The translations under genes and the position numbers were made by a program. Positions 54,593 to 62,550 of a stretch of DNA of 64,000 nt are shown here, in pieces (positions within the stretch are counted from its first letter, which is position 1; each line of letters begins with the position of its first letter). Below the pieces are notes generated by a model. It was not told where the DNA came from, ran no database searches, and was given only the letters and a program-made list of their open reading frames with translations. The DNA lies in NCBI GenBank assembly GCA_000153385.1, contig CH672374.1, positions 1,738,544 to 1,802,543 on the forward strand, given 5' to 3'. The DNA is from Flavobacteria bacterium BBFL7. Its GTDB lineage: Bacteria > Bacteroidota > Bacteroidia > Flavobacteriales > Flavobacteriaceae.

Positions 54593-55642
54593 TTATCTTC
54601 GTTTCTTAGAAAGATTTTTTAATGGGTTTGCAGATATCTCCTCATACATGGTTCTGTGTCTAAATATTGTGACTGCTGTATGAATCGCAGCCATAAATGA
54701 AGATGGATTTGCATCACCTTTCCCAGCTATATCAAAACCAGTTCCATGGTCTGGACTCGTTCTTACATGACTTAAACCTGCAGTATAATTAACGCCAGCG
54801 CCAAATGTTATCGTTTTGAAAGGAACTAATCCTTGATCATGATATGAGGCAAGCACTGCATCGAATTGTAAATGTTTTTTATTTCCAAAAAAACTATCTG
54901 CTGGGTAAGGTCCAAATATTAAAGTACCATCTTTCCTTAATTCTTCTAATACAGGAATCAACGTTTCTTGATCATCTGTACCGATAACACCATTATCTCC
55001 TACATGGGGATTGATACCTAAAACAGCAATTCTAGGCTTCACGATTCCAAAATCTTTTTTCAAAGACTCTTTAATCGTGCCTATTTTTGTTTTGATTAAT
55101 TTCTCTGTGATTTGAACAGGAACTTCTTTTAAAGGAACATGATCTGTCAGTAATCCTACTCTTAAATCTTCTGAGACCATAAACATTAAGCTTTCCCCAT
55201 CTAGTTCTTGATTAAGATAGTCCGTATGGCCGGGAAATTTAAAGTCTTCAGATTGAATAGATTCTTTATGAATAGGAGCGGTAACTAAAACGTCAATTTG
55301 ATTTAACTTCAAAGCTTCTGTTGCTGCCTTCAAGCTGCGCACAGCTAGTTCTCCTGCTATAGGATCAACGGTTCCCCATTTTACTCTGAAAGGCTCTTTT
55401 ATTAACCTTACCACATTAACTTTACCTTCCACAACATCATCTAACGATGTTATACCATGAATTTTAATATTGAGATTAAATGTTTTAATGTAATAGGACA
55501 ATAATTTAGTACTTGCAAAAATGACTGGAGTATATAGCTCCAACATTTGATTATTCTCAAATGCCTTTAAAATAACCTCTCCTCCTATTCCATTAGGATC
55601 ACCCAATGAAATTCCTACTCTAATATTTTGCTTCTTGTTCAT
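54593..55642 (-). CDS. pdxA: 4-hydroxythreonine-4-phosphate dehydrogenase PdxA
   Basis: 349 residues. PdxA oxidises 4-phosphohydroxy-L-threonine in the DXP-dependent route to pyridoxal phosphate, using NAD and a divalent metal. Motifs: GISLGDPNGIGGEVILK (about 9-25), TAPIHKESIQ (about 115), FPGHTDYLNQ with the metal histidine (about 131-140), NPHVGDNG (about 203-210), YHDQGLVPFKT (about 264-274) and TSPDHGTGFDIAGKG. All metal histidines are present. Divergent from ribE with a 60-bp gap; 61 bp upstream of yceD on the same strand. Confidence 0.96.
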   Translation of the reverse strand: MNKKQNIRVGISLGDPNGIGGEVILKAFENNQMLELYTPVIFASTKLLSYYIKTFNLNIKIHGITSLDDVVEGKVNVVRLIKEPFRVKWGTVDPIAGELAVRSLKAATEALKLNQIDVLVTAPIHKESIQSEDFKFPGHTDYLNQELDGESLMFMVSEDLRVGLLTDHVPLKEVPVQITEKLIKTKIGTIKESLKKDFGIVKPRIAVLGINPHVGDNGVIGTDDQETLIPVLEELRKDGTLIFGPYPADSFFGNKKHLQFDAVLASYHDQGLVPFKTITFGAGVNYTAGLSHVRTSPDHGTGFDIAGKGDANPSSFMAAIHTAVTIFRHRTMYEEISANPLKNLSKKRR

Positions 55643-55663
55643 GCGGTGCTTTGTTTTTCGCCG

Positions 55664-55671
55664 TATTTTTG
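55664..55671 (+). promoter_or_regulatory. Putative -7 box TATTTTTG upstream of ribE
   Basis: TAnnTTTG match 31 nt before the ATG of ribE; no FMN riboswitch can fit in the 60-bp spacer. Confidence 0.4.
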
Positions 55672-55702
55672 AGAAGATAAAAGTAACGGTTTTTCATCAC
55701 TT

Positions 55703-56287
55703 ATGTTTACAGGAATTATAGAGTCTGCTGCAAGAGTTATTCAACTCAAAAAAGAAAATACAAATTTACACTTAACTCTAGAGAGCTCGATTACTAGCGA
55801 GTTAAAAATAGATCAAAGTGTTGCGCACAATGGAGTTTGTTTAACGGTAGTTGCTATTGATGGAAATCAATATGTTGTCACTGCTATAGAAGAAACTTTA
55901 CAAAAAACCAATCTAGGTGATTTAAATGTAAACGACATTGTTAATATTGAACGTGCCATGATAATGAATGCTCGATTAGATGGACATATCGTTCAAGGTC
56001 ACGTTGATCAAACTGCAGTTTGTAAAGAGGTTATTAATAAAGATGGTTCTTGGATATTTACCTTTGAATATGATAAAACATTAAATAATGTAACGATAGA
56101 GAAAGGTAGTATTTGCATTAATGGTGTAAGTCTTACCGTTGTTAATTCTAAAATTAATGAATTCTCTGTCGCTATTATCCCATACACTTATGCACATACC
56201 GGATTTAAAACCTTAAAACAAGGTCATATCGTCAATTTAGAATTTGACGTAATCGGTAAATATGTAAAACGATTAATGAATTTATAG
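55703..56287 (+). CDS. ribE: Riboflavin synthase, alpha chain
   Basis: 194 residues with the two tandem lumazine-binding barrels of the family: repeat 1 (1-90) starts with the invariant MFTGIIE and contains HNGVCLTVV, and repeat 2 (about 95-190) contains VQGHVDQTA and INGVSLTVV. It dismutates two lumazine molecules to riboflavin plus a pyrimidine. No FMN riboswitch is visible upstream. Convergent with a tiny CTERM-type gene, overlapping it by 6 bp at the 3' ends. Confidence 0.96.
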   Translation: MFTGIIESAARVIQLKKENTNLHLTLESSITSELKIDQSVAHNGVCLTVVAIDGNQYVVTAIEETLQKTNLGDLNVNDIVNIERAMIMNARLDGHIVQGHVDQTAVCKEVINKDGSWIFTFEYDKTLNNVTIEKGSICINGVSLTVVNSKINEFSVAIIPYTYAHTGFKTLKQGHIVNLEFDVIGKYVKRLMNL

Positions 56288-56467
56288 AACTCTCTTACGG
56301 CTTCTATATACCACTACTGCACCTATAAATAAGGCACTTGCCAACAATACCCACAAGTTAGTATCCAATGGAACATCACCCACAGGTGGCGGTATACCCA
56401 TTTTAGGAACAGGTGGTGTGGCTTGCTGTACTAACACTGTTAGGGAAAGTGAAAGAATATTACTCAT
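56282..56467 (-). CDS. Tiny PID-CTERM-like membrane protein
   Basis: 61 residues: an N-terminal hydrophobic signal-like segment (MSNILSLSLTVLVQQA), a Pro-rich spacer (PPVPKMGIPPPVGDVPLD), one membrane helix (NLWVLLASALFIGAVVVY) and a basic tail RSRKRVL. The order Pro-Gly-rich spacer, V/T-P-I/L-D, helix, Arg/Lys tail is that of the PID-CTERM protein-sorting tails of flavobacteria, here with almost no mature protein in front. Many genomes of the family carry such mini-proteins; function unknown. Overlaps the 3' end of ribE by 6 bp. Confidence 0.65.
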   Translation of the reverse strand: MSNILSLSLTVLVQQATPPVPKMGIPPPVGDVPLDTNLWVLLASALFIGAVVVYRSRKRVL

Positions 56468-56683
56468 AGTTATTTTAACGAATGCGAATGTAAAACTTTA
56501 ATTGAATTAGCACAAAAATGTAGTGTGAACATGATGTAAAGTTTTAAAAAAACGCATTTCATCGATTAAATCATTGTTTTAATCCGTAAAAATGACGAAA
56601 TTCAACCACCATCTATTACTTTAAATTTTCATTCAATTTAATAACGATTCATTAAAACTATTTATTACAAATAGATTTAAATA

Positions 56684-56714
56684 AAAAAACCTCAGTGTAA
56701 AACTGAGGTTTTTT
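56684..56714 (-). terminator. Terminator downstream of the tRNA
   Basis: AACCTCAGT / ACTGAGGTT 9-bp stem flanked by an A-run and a T-run; in the direction of the tRNA it ends in T7. Confidence 0.85.
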
Positions 56715-56721
56715 AAACTTG

Positions 56722-56795
56722 TGGGCCCACCTGGGCTCGAACCAGGGACTTTCTGATTATGAGTCAGATACTCTAACCAACTGAGTTATAGGCCC
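56722..56795 (-). tRNA. tRNA with CAU anticodon (Met or lysidine-Ile)
   Basis: On the reverse strand a 74-nt cloverleaf can be drawn. The acceptor stem GGGCCTA pairs with TGGGCCC with one G-U pair. A D-arm CTCAGTTGGTTAGAG, anticodon arm TCTGACTCATAATCAGA with CAT in the loop, and T-arm CCTGGTTCGAGCCCAGG follow. The discriminator is A; CCA is not encoded. CAU could be elongator Met or Ile2 (lysidine-modified); the sequence alone does not settle it. Confidence 0.93.
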
Positions 56796-56866
56796 GACAA
56801 CTATTAATCAATAATAGTATGTCCTAAAAAGTCTGCAAATTTAAACTATAATTCTTGTTGTACAAA

Positions 56867-57274
56867 CTATTCTGCAATTTCCTGACATAACTCTACTAAA
56901 ACACCGTTTGAAGATTTGGGATGTATAAACGCAACCCATTTGTTATCAGCGCCTTTCTTAGGCTCTTTATTAAGAATTGTAAAACCTTCTTTTTCTAATC
57001 TTTTTAATTCTGCCTTAATATCTTCTACATTAAATGCAACGTGATGTATACCTTCACCTTTCTTTTCTATGTATTTTGCTATAGCACTATCTTCATGAGT
57101 AGCTGCTAGTAACTCTATTTTATTTTCTCCTGCTTTAAAAAATGATGTGATTACATGTTCGCTTTCTACAGCCTCACTCTTGTATGGCTTTCTTCCTAAA
57201 AGTTTCTCATAAGTCTCATTTGCTTTATCTAAGTCTTTTACAGCAATTCCTAAATGCTCAATTTTTCCTAACAT
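56867..57274 (-). CDS. mce: Methylmalonyl-CoA epimerase
   Basis: 135 residues of the vicinal-oxygen-chelate fold. It interconverts (S)- and (R)-methylmalonyl-CoA in propionate/odd-chain metabolism. Metal ligands typical of the family are in IEHLGIAVKDL (His, about 6), GEGIHHVAFNV (His, about 86) and NGVLVELCQ (Glu, about 130). Length is standard. It is divergent from rbfA; a TATTTTTG box lies 19 nt upstream. Confidence 0.93.
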   Translation of the reverse strand: MLGKIEHLGIAVKDLDKANETYEKLLGRKPYKSEAVESEHVITSFFKAGENKIELLAATHEDSAIAKYIEKKGEGIHHVAFNVEDIKAELKRLEKEGFTILNKEPKKGADNKWVAFIHPKSSNGVLVELCQEIAE

Positions 57275-57293
57275 AGCTCTTTAATTTATTTTT

Positions 57294-57301
57294 CAAAAAT
57301 A
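57294..57301 (-). promoter_or_regulatory. Putative -7 box TATTTTTG upstream of mce
   Basis: On the reverse strand, 19 nt before the mce ATG at 57274. Confidence 0.45.
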
Positions 57302-57318
57302 TCACAAAACCATTTGCT

Positions 57319-57326
57319 TACCTTTG
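57319..57326 (+). promoter_or_regulatory. -7 box TACCTTTG four bases before the rbfA ATG
   Basis: Perfect TAnnTTTG ending 4 nt before the ATG at 57331, implying a leaderless or nearly leaderless transcript. Confidence 0.5.
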
Positions 57327-57330
57327 TCGC

Positions 57331-57726
57331 ATGGAAGAAAGTAATAGACAGAAAAAAATTAGTGGTATCCTTCAAGAGGACATATCTTCTGTAATACAGG
57401 ATTATTTAAGAAAGAACACCGTTAAGAACTTGCTGGTTTCTGTAACTAAGGTTACGGTAACACCAGATTTAGGGTATGCAAAAGCATATTTATCTGTTTT
57501 TCCAGCAGACAAAGCTGCAGCCGTGGTTCAAGAAATTGTAGAAATTGGACCTGAATTGAGACATCAAGTTGCAGCAAAAGTACGTCACCAACTGCGTCGT
57601 ATGCCAGAGTTACAGTTTTTTAATGATGATTCACTTGAGTATATGGACCAGATAGATAAGGAGCTTAAAGGTCTTAATAACCCTATCGATAATCCAGACA
57701 TATTGCCGCGTAGAAAAAAATCTTAG
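57331..57726 (+). CDS. rbfA: Ribosome-binding factor A
   Basis: 131 residues with the KH-like fold of RbfA: NRQKKISGILQEDISSVIQDYLRK at the N-terminus, VTKVTVTPDLGYAKAYLSVFP (about 40-60), and VAAKVRHQLRRMPELQFFNDDSLEYMDQID. RbfA assists late 30S maturation and processing of 16S rRNA, important at low temperature. Its stop TAG overlaps the GTG start of the permease gene, so the two are coupled. Confidence 0.95.
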   Translation: MEESNRQKKISGILQEDISSVIQDYLRKNTVKNLLVSVTKVTVTPDLGYAKAYLSVFPADKAAAVVQEIVEIGPELRHQVAAKVRHQLRRMPELQFFNDDSLEYMDQIDKELKGLNNPIDNPDILPRRKKS

Positions 57727-58943
57727 TGAACTTTTCTTACTACATAGCTAGACGATATCTGGTATCTAAAAATGGCAAAAACGCCATTAACATTATTAAC
57801 ATACTTAGTTTTATTATAACTATTGTAGGCACAGCAGCTCTATTTATAGTATTATCTGGATTCTCTGGCTTAAAAAGTTTCAGTACAGAATTCAGTAGTT
57901 ATTTTGATCCTGATCTTAAAATCACTCCATTAAACGGAAAGGTTTTAGAGATTCCGCTTTCGCGAAAGCGAGACCTAGAAAATCTACCAGGAATTACAGT
58001 ATTAAGTGCTACAATTGAAGAAAAAGCCTTTTTACATTATGATGGTAAAAATGATATAGCTTACATTAAAGGCGTTGACGGTAATTATGATCAAATCATA
58101 AAAACAGACACTATACTTCTACAGGGAAACTGGCTAGGAAATAGTAATTTACAGGTTGTAGCCGGCGCTGGTATTGCTGACGAGCTTTCTCTACAAGTAG
58201 ATAATTATAGTCGGCTTTTACAAATAATGGTGCCCAAGCCAGGTAAAAATGCTATAAATGCATTGAATTACAGAGATTCTTTTAGTCAAATTGATGTGGT
58301 CGCCACAGGAACATTTAGAATTAATGAAAACCTAGATAGTAAGTATATTTTTACCACTATTACCGCTGCAAGAAAATTATTAAATTACAATGAAGATCAA
58401 GCTAGTAGTATAGAAATAAAACTGGCCCAAGATGTTGATGAGGATCAGATAAGAGAAAAAATAAAAAACTTATTTAATGTTCCTATAGTTATAAAAAACA
58501 GGCTTCAAATGAATGATGGATTATACAAAATGCTTAATTCAGAAAATCTAGCCGTTTATCTTATTTTTACTTTAGTTCTTATCATCGCATTATTTAATGT
58601 AGTGGGATCTATAATTATGATGATTTTAGATAAAAAACAAAATTTAAAAACCTTATTAGATTTAGGAGCGAGTGTTAGTTCTTTACGTAAAATCTTTTTT
58701 ATTCAAGGTAGTTTAATGACCGTAAGTGGTGGACTAATAGGTCTTTTAATAGGAGTAGTTTTTGTCTTTCTGCAAATTAAATATAGTTTGCTTTATATAG
58801 CTCCTGGACTACCCTATCCATTTGAAATGGTATTATCAAACATAATTGTTGCATTAGGTACGATAACTATTCTGGGTGTACTGGCTAGTTATATAGCATC
58901 GAGACGTATTAATGAAGGATTACTTGCTCAAGCAAAAGCTTAA
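57726..58943 (+). CDS. FtsX-like ABC permease (LolC/E family)
   Basis: 405 residues with a GTG start that overlaps the rbfA stop. N-terminal helix (about 20-45, with ARRYLVSKNGKNAINIINILSFI), a large periplasmic domain (about 50-265), then three membrane helices (about 275-300, 320-345, 370-395) and the FtsX/MacB signature loop DKKQNLKTLLDLGASVSSLRKIFFIQG. This is the LolC/LolE topology for lipoprotein release from the inner membrane; the matching LolD ATPase is not adjacent. A palindromic repeat is read in frame as LSRK (78-81) at the start of the periplasmic domain. Confidence 0.92.
   Translation: MNFSYYIARRYLVSKNGKNAINIINILSFIITIVGTAALFIVLSGFSGLKSFSTEFSSYFDPDLKITPLNGKVLEIPLSRKRDLENLPGITVLSATIEEKAFLHYDGKNDIAYIKGVDGNYDQIIKTDTILLQGNWLGNSNLQVVAGAGIADELSLQVDNYSRLLQIMVPKPGKNAINALNYRDSFSQIDVVATGTFRINENLDSKYIFTTITAARKLLNYNEDQASSIEIKLAQDVDEDQIREKIKNLFNVPIVIKNRLQMNDGLYKMLNSENLAVYLIFTLVLIIALFNVVGSIIMMILDKKQNLKTLLDLGASVSSLRKIFFIQGSLMTVSGGLIGLLIGVVFVFLQIKYSLLYIAPGLPYPFEMVLSNIIVALGTITILGVLASYIASRRINEGLLAQAKA
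57955..57970. repeat. Dispersed palindrome, copy 13 (inside permease gene)
   Basis: CGCTTTCGCGAAAGCG, exact; here in the third reading frame, giving Pro-Leu-Ser-Arg-Lys-Arg (77-82). Confidence 0.95.
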
Positions 58944-59005
58944 TAAGATTTTATATAATTACTTGAGTTTATATTAGAACATATTGATTTCCAACGATGG
59001 TGTCA

Positions 59006-59998
59006 CTAGTTAAAGTTATGACCGCCAAATTTATCTAAAACCTCATTAAAGGTATCAAAAACTCCTTGAGAGTCATCACTTGTAACCATTTTCATTCGGT
59101 ATTCTTTGAAATTAGGAATTCCTTTAAAATAGTTGGTGTAATGACGTCTGGTTTCAATAACACCTAAGGTTTCTCCTTTCCAAGCGATTGACATTTCTAA
59201 ATGGCGTCTAGCAACCTCAACACGTTCTTGCATCGTTGGTTTTGCCATATGCGTTCCTGTTTCAAAAAAGTGCTTTACTTCCCTAAAAAACCAAGGGTAC
59301 CCTATACTTGCACGACCTATCATTGCGCCATCTAATCCATATTCATCACGCATTTCCACAGCTCGCTCAGGAGTGTTGACATCACCATTTCCAAAAACTG
59401 GTATATGCATGCGTGGATTGTTTTTTACATCTGCTATAGGTTTCCAGTCAGCATTCCCTTTATACATTTGAGCGCGTGTGCGACCATGAATGGAGATAGC
59501 TTTAATACCTACATCTTGTAAACGCTCTGCAACCTCAACAATTTTTATAGAGTCATCATCCCAGCCTAGTCTAGTCTTTACCGTGATAGGTAAATCTGTA
59601 TGTTTTACCATGGCAGCTGTAAGAGATACCATAAGATCTATATCTTTTAATATCCCAGCTCCAGCACCACGAGAAACTACTTTTTTCACTGGACATCCAA
59701 AGTTGATATCAATAATATCTGGCTTAGTACGTTCTACAATTTCTACAGATTGCAGCATTGAGTCTAGATTTGCTCCAAAGATTTGTATCCCTACAGGACG
59801 TTCAGCCTCATAGATGTCTAGTTTCATGGTGCTTTTAGCGGCATCACGTATCAATCCTTCACTGGATATGAATTCTGTGTAGACCACGTCTGCTCCATTT
59901 TCTTTACACAATGCACGGAAAGGTGGATCACTCACATCCTCCATAGGTGCAAGTAGTAGTGGGAAATCGGGTAATTGTATATCTCCTATTTTAGGCAT
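59006..59998 (-). CDS. dusB: tRNA-dihydrouridine synthase
   Basis: 330 residues. A flavoenzyme that reduces specific uridines in the tRNA D-loop. TIM-barrel motifs: LAPMEDVSDPPFRALCKENGADVVYTEF (FMN binding), INFGCPVKKVVSRGAGAG with the catalytic Cys (about 100) and the Lys in VKTRLGWDD, SIHGRTRAQMYKGNADW and GNGDVNTPERA, GAMIGRASIGYPWFFRE. The DusB-type C-terminal helical domain is present. Transcribed on the reverse strand from a box 4 nt before the ATG (60003-60010). Confidence 0.95.
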   Translation of the reverse strand: MPKIGDIQLPDFPLLLAPMEDVSDPPFRALCKENGADVVYTEFISSEGLIRDAAKSTMKLDIYEAERPVGIQIFGANLDSMLQSVEIVERTKPDIIDINFGCPVKKVVSRGAGAGILKDIDLMVSLTAAMVKHTDLPITVKTRLGWDDDSIKIVEVAERLQDVGIKAISIHGRTRAQMYKGNADWKPIADVKNNPRMHIPVFGNGDVNTPERAVEMRDEYGLDGAMIGRASIGYPWFFREVKHFFETGTHMAKPTMQERVEVARRHLEMSIAWKGETLGVIETRRHYTNYFKGIPNFKEYRMKMVTSDDSQGVFDTFNEVLDKFGGHNFN

Positions 59999-60002
59999 TC
60001 TG

Positions 60003-60010
60003 CAAAAATA
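60003..60010 (-). promoter_or_regulatory. -7 box TATTTTTG four bases before the dusB ATG
   Basis: Reverse-strand TAnnTTTG match ending 4 nt before the ATG at 59998; a TTG-like CAA on the + strand at 60027-60029 lies about 16 bp further upstream. Confidence 0.5.
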
Positions 60011-60048
60011 AGGTATAATATAATTTCAATTGAAGAGAATTATGGGTT

Positions 60049-62460
60049 TTATAATCCCTTAGTCTTTTTACCAGTACGCTCTAATTCTTCTGAAACTTCA
60101 GGTTCGCGATTTTCTAGTCTAAAATTTCCAAATTTATAGGTGAATCCTATTGTAAACAACTGTGTTTCTGGAATCGTTAATACTCGATTATCTTGGTTTG
60201 CGTATCGTGTTATAAACGGTTGGTTTTGTGAAAGAAATATATCACTGTATTTTGCTGTAACTATAGCTCTATCATTCCATAATCTCTTTGAGAATCCTAT
60301 ACTACTAGCTAGCATATTCTCATATTTATAGGACCCAAATAATATACTTGAAATATAATCTGCTTCAACAAGCATATTTAAAGTCCCATCCTTAGATAGT
60401 TCAAATAAATTTTGTGTTTGTATATATAATCCTGTAGTATTTAATTGTTGATTACTACTTGCTGACTGTAATGTTTCAAATTCATTTTCCATATAAAATG
60501 CACTTACACTGGTTAATGAAGTCCATTTTTCATTAGGGTATTTAATAAGTGTGGCATCTATACTATATTGATATTCATAATTCAGATTTGCACTTTGAAT
60601 AGTCAATACATTAGTATCATTATTTTGAAAAGGTAAATTGTCCAATATACCTTTAGTATATATATAATACGCATCTACAAATAACTCATAATTATGTGTC
60701 CATCCCAGTGTAATTTTATTAGTAAAAGCTGGTTGCAAATTAGGATTACCAGATTCTATATTATTATCATTAATAAAATTATTAAACGGGTTTAAATCAC
60801 CATATCTAGGTCTATCAATAGATCGCTTATAACTCAATGATAAATCGTTACCTTCATTAAGACTGTGTGTAATCGATAGATTTGGGAAGAAACCTAAATA
60901 ATTTTGAGAATTGACAATTCCTAACGATTCACTATCTCCTACTACATCTGTTTGCTCTAATCGTATACCACCAGCAAATGACCATTTAGACCATTCTCTT
61001 TCTAGTTGAGCATAGGCCGCATAAATACGCTCGTCATATAAATAATTATCAGATAGTGATGGGTCTATATCGCTACCTGTATTGGTATCAAAAAAATCTT
61101 GTTTGCTTTGTGATGAAATATCAGAATATTTTAATCCAGCAGATAGTGAATAAGCACCAAACTGATTAAGATAATCTGCTTTTGCAGTAAATATATTTAT
61201 ATCTTGAAAACCTACGGTATTAAAGCTATTTGTACCTGTTGTAGTTTGTGTGTCATCAAAAAAAGTACTGAAAAATTCTTGATCATTATCTACATCTGTA
61301 AAAAAGTAACTTCCTTCCATACTCAAAGAACCACCATTCTCATTCAATATACTATTCCATCCCATATTTAAGGAACCTATAGTTGCATCGCGTCCCATAT
61401 TAGAATCTGTATCAAAACCACTGAAAGAAGTAGCACCTTGTGGTAAAATCAATGTGTTGACATCTGACTCTACCTCGCGGCCATTATCAAGACCTAAATA
61501 ACCTAAGATAGATAAGCTGTTTTTATCATTAAGACTTATATCTATGATTGTATTAAAAGCATGTGACTGACTGCGAGACACACTATTTGCGTCTGTAAAC
61601 CAGCGAGAGCTTCTTGTTCCATCACTATTAAAAAAACCAACTTGAGATTCTTCTAGTGTTAAATCTTTACGAGGATTATGGTTATAGTTTGCATAGACAT
61701 TCAACCAGTCATTCTTATAATATTGACTAGTACCAATGTTATATTTTGCAAATGTGTCAATCTCATACTTGCCAGTAATAGATCCTTTATAACCTAAAGA
61801 AACATTTTTACTAGTTACAATATTTATAACGGCTCCACCATCTGCATCGTACTGTGCAGGAGGATTATAAATAACCTCAACACTTTTTACATTCTCACCA
61901 CTGTAACCACTTAACAATTGTTCTAATTCTTCATTAGTCAGGTAAACACGCTTGTCATTTATGTAAACTTGAGCAACACTACCTTTTACCGTGTAAGAAC
62001 CATTCATTTCAAAAACACCTGGTGTAGATTGTAAAATCTGTGATGCGTTTCCAGTACTCAGTGACGTATTTTCAACATTAAATATAAGTCGATCTGCTCT
62101 ACGCTCTACAGTTGGTTTTTCAGCAATTAACATCACTGCATCTAGTTGTGCTGCATCGGTTTCTAGTTGTAGATTATTAAGGGCAGTATCATTTTGTAGA
62201 GTCAGCTTTCGCGAAAGCGTAACATAACCAACAAATGAAGCCTTAAAATCATAATCACCAACTATTACATTTGAAAAAGTAAAAATTCCAGCCTCATTTG
62301 AAGAGGTTCCATATTTAAAAGTTCCATCTTCAATATCTTGTAACACAAGATTTGCAAACGCAATAGGTGCTCCATCGGAATCAATAAGGTTTCCTGTAAG
62401 ATTAATTTGAGCAAACGTACTTAAGGAAGTGAATAGTAATAAAATGGATATCAGTTTCAT
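60049..62460 (-). CDS. TonB-dependent receptor, outer-membrane beta-barrel family 3 type
   Basis: 803 residues, signal peptide MKLISILLLFTSLSTFAQ. CarboxypepD regulatory-like domain (about 20-105, NLTGNLIDSDGAPIAFANLVLQDIEDGTFKYGTSSNEAGIFTF), a plug (about 125-220, STGNASQILQSTPGVFEMNGSYTVKGSVAQVYINDKRVYLTNEELEQLL...NPPAQYDADGGAVINIVT) and a long beta-barrel to the end (TIGFTYKFGNFRLEN). This family is common in Bacteroidota and is not linked to SusD. A palindromic repeat is read as LSRK (82-85) inside the CarboxypepD-like domain. Its Arg-rich tail is short. Ligand unknown; it stands alone between dusB and lepA. Confidence 0.92.
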   Translation of the reverse strand: MKLISILLLFTSLSTFAQINLTGNLIDSDGAPIAFANLVLQDIEDGTFKYGTSSNEAGIFTFSNVIVGDYDFKASFVGYVTLSRKLTLQNDTALNNLQLETDAAQLDAVMLIAEKPTVERRADRLIFNVENTSLSTGNASQILQSTPGVFEMNGSYTVKGSVAQVYINDKRVYLTNEELEQLLSGYSGENVKSVEVIYNPPAQYDADGGAVINIVTSKNVSLGYKGSITGKYEIDTFAKYNIGTSQYYKNDWLNVYANYNHNPRKDLTLEESQVGFFNSDGTRSSRWFTDANSVSRSQSHAFNTIIDISLNDKNSLSILGYLGLDNGREVESDVNTLILPQGATSFSGFDTDSNMGRDATIGSLNMGWNSILNENGGSLSMEGSYFFTDVDNDQEFFSTFFDDTQTTTGTNSFNTVGFQDINIFTAKADYLNQFGAYSLSAGLKYSDISSQSKQDFFDTNTGSDIDPSLSDNYLYDERIYAAYAQLEREWSKWSFAGGIRLEQTDVVGDSESLGIVNSQNYLGFFPNLSITHSLNEGNDLSLSYKRSIDRPRYGDLNPFNNFINDNNIESGNPNLQPAFTNKITLGWTHNYELFVDAYYIYTKGILDNLPFQNNDTNVLTIQSANLNYEYQYSIDATLIKYPNEKWTSLTSVSAFYMENEFETLQSASSNQQLNTTGLYIQTQNLFELSKDGTLNMLVEADYISSILFGSYKYENMLASSIGFSKRLWNDRAIVTAKYSDIFLSQNQPFITRYANQDNRVLTIPETQLFTIGFTYKFGNFRLENREPEVSEELERTGKKTKGL
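62204..62219. repeat. Dispersed palindrome, copy 14 (inside second TonB receptor gene)
   Basis: AGCTTTCGCGAAAGCG, exact 14-base core; reverse-strand reading gives Thr-Leu-Ser-Arg-Lys (81-85). Confidence 0.95.
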
Positions 62461-62523
62461 GCCATAAATAAAAGAGCCTCTAAAATAGGAAAGCTCCTTA
62501 AAAAATCGGGCAAGGAATTAGAT

Positions 62524-62531
62524 TATATTTG
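62524..62531 (+). promoter_or_regulatory. Putative -7 box TATATTTG upstream of lepA
   Basis: TAnnTTTG match ending 19 nt before the ATG at 62551. Confidence 0.45.
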
Positions 62532-62550
62532 CAGCAGTATTTAACGGACT

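Noticed and set aside
55643-55702. FMN riboswitch upstream of ribE
   Set aside because: The spacer is 60 bp and lacks the conserved RFN core.
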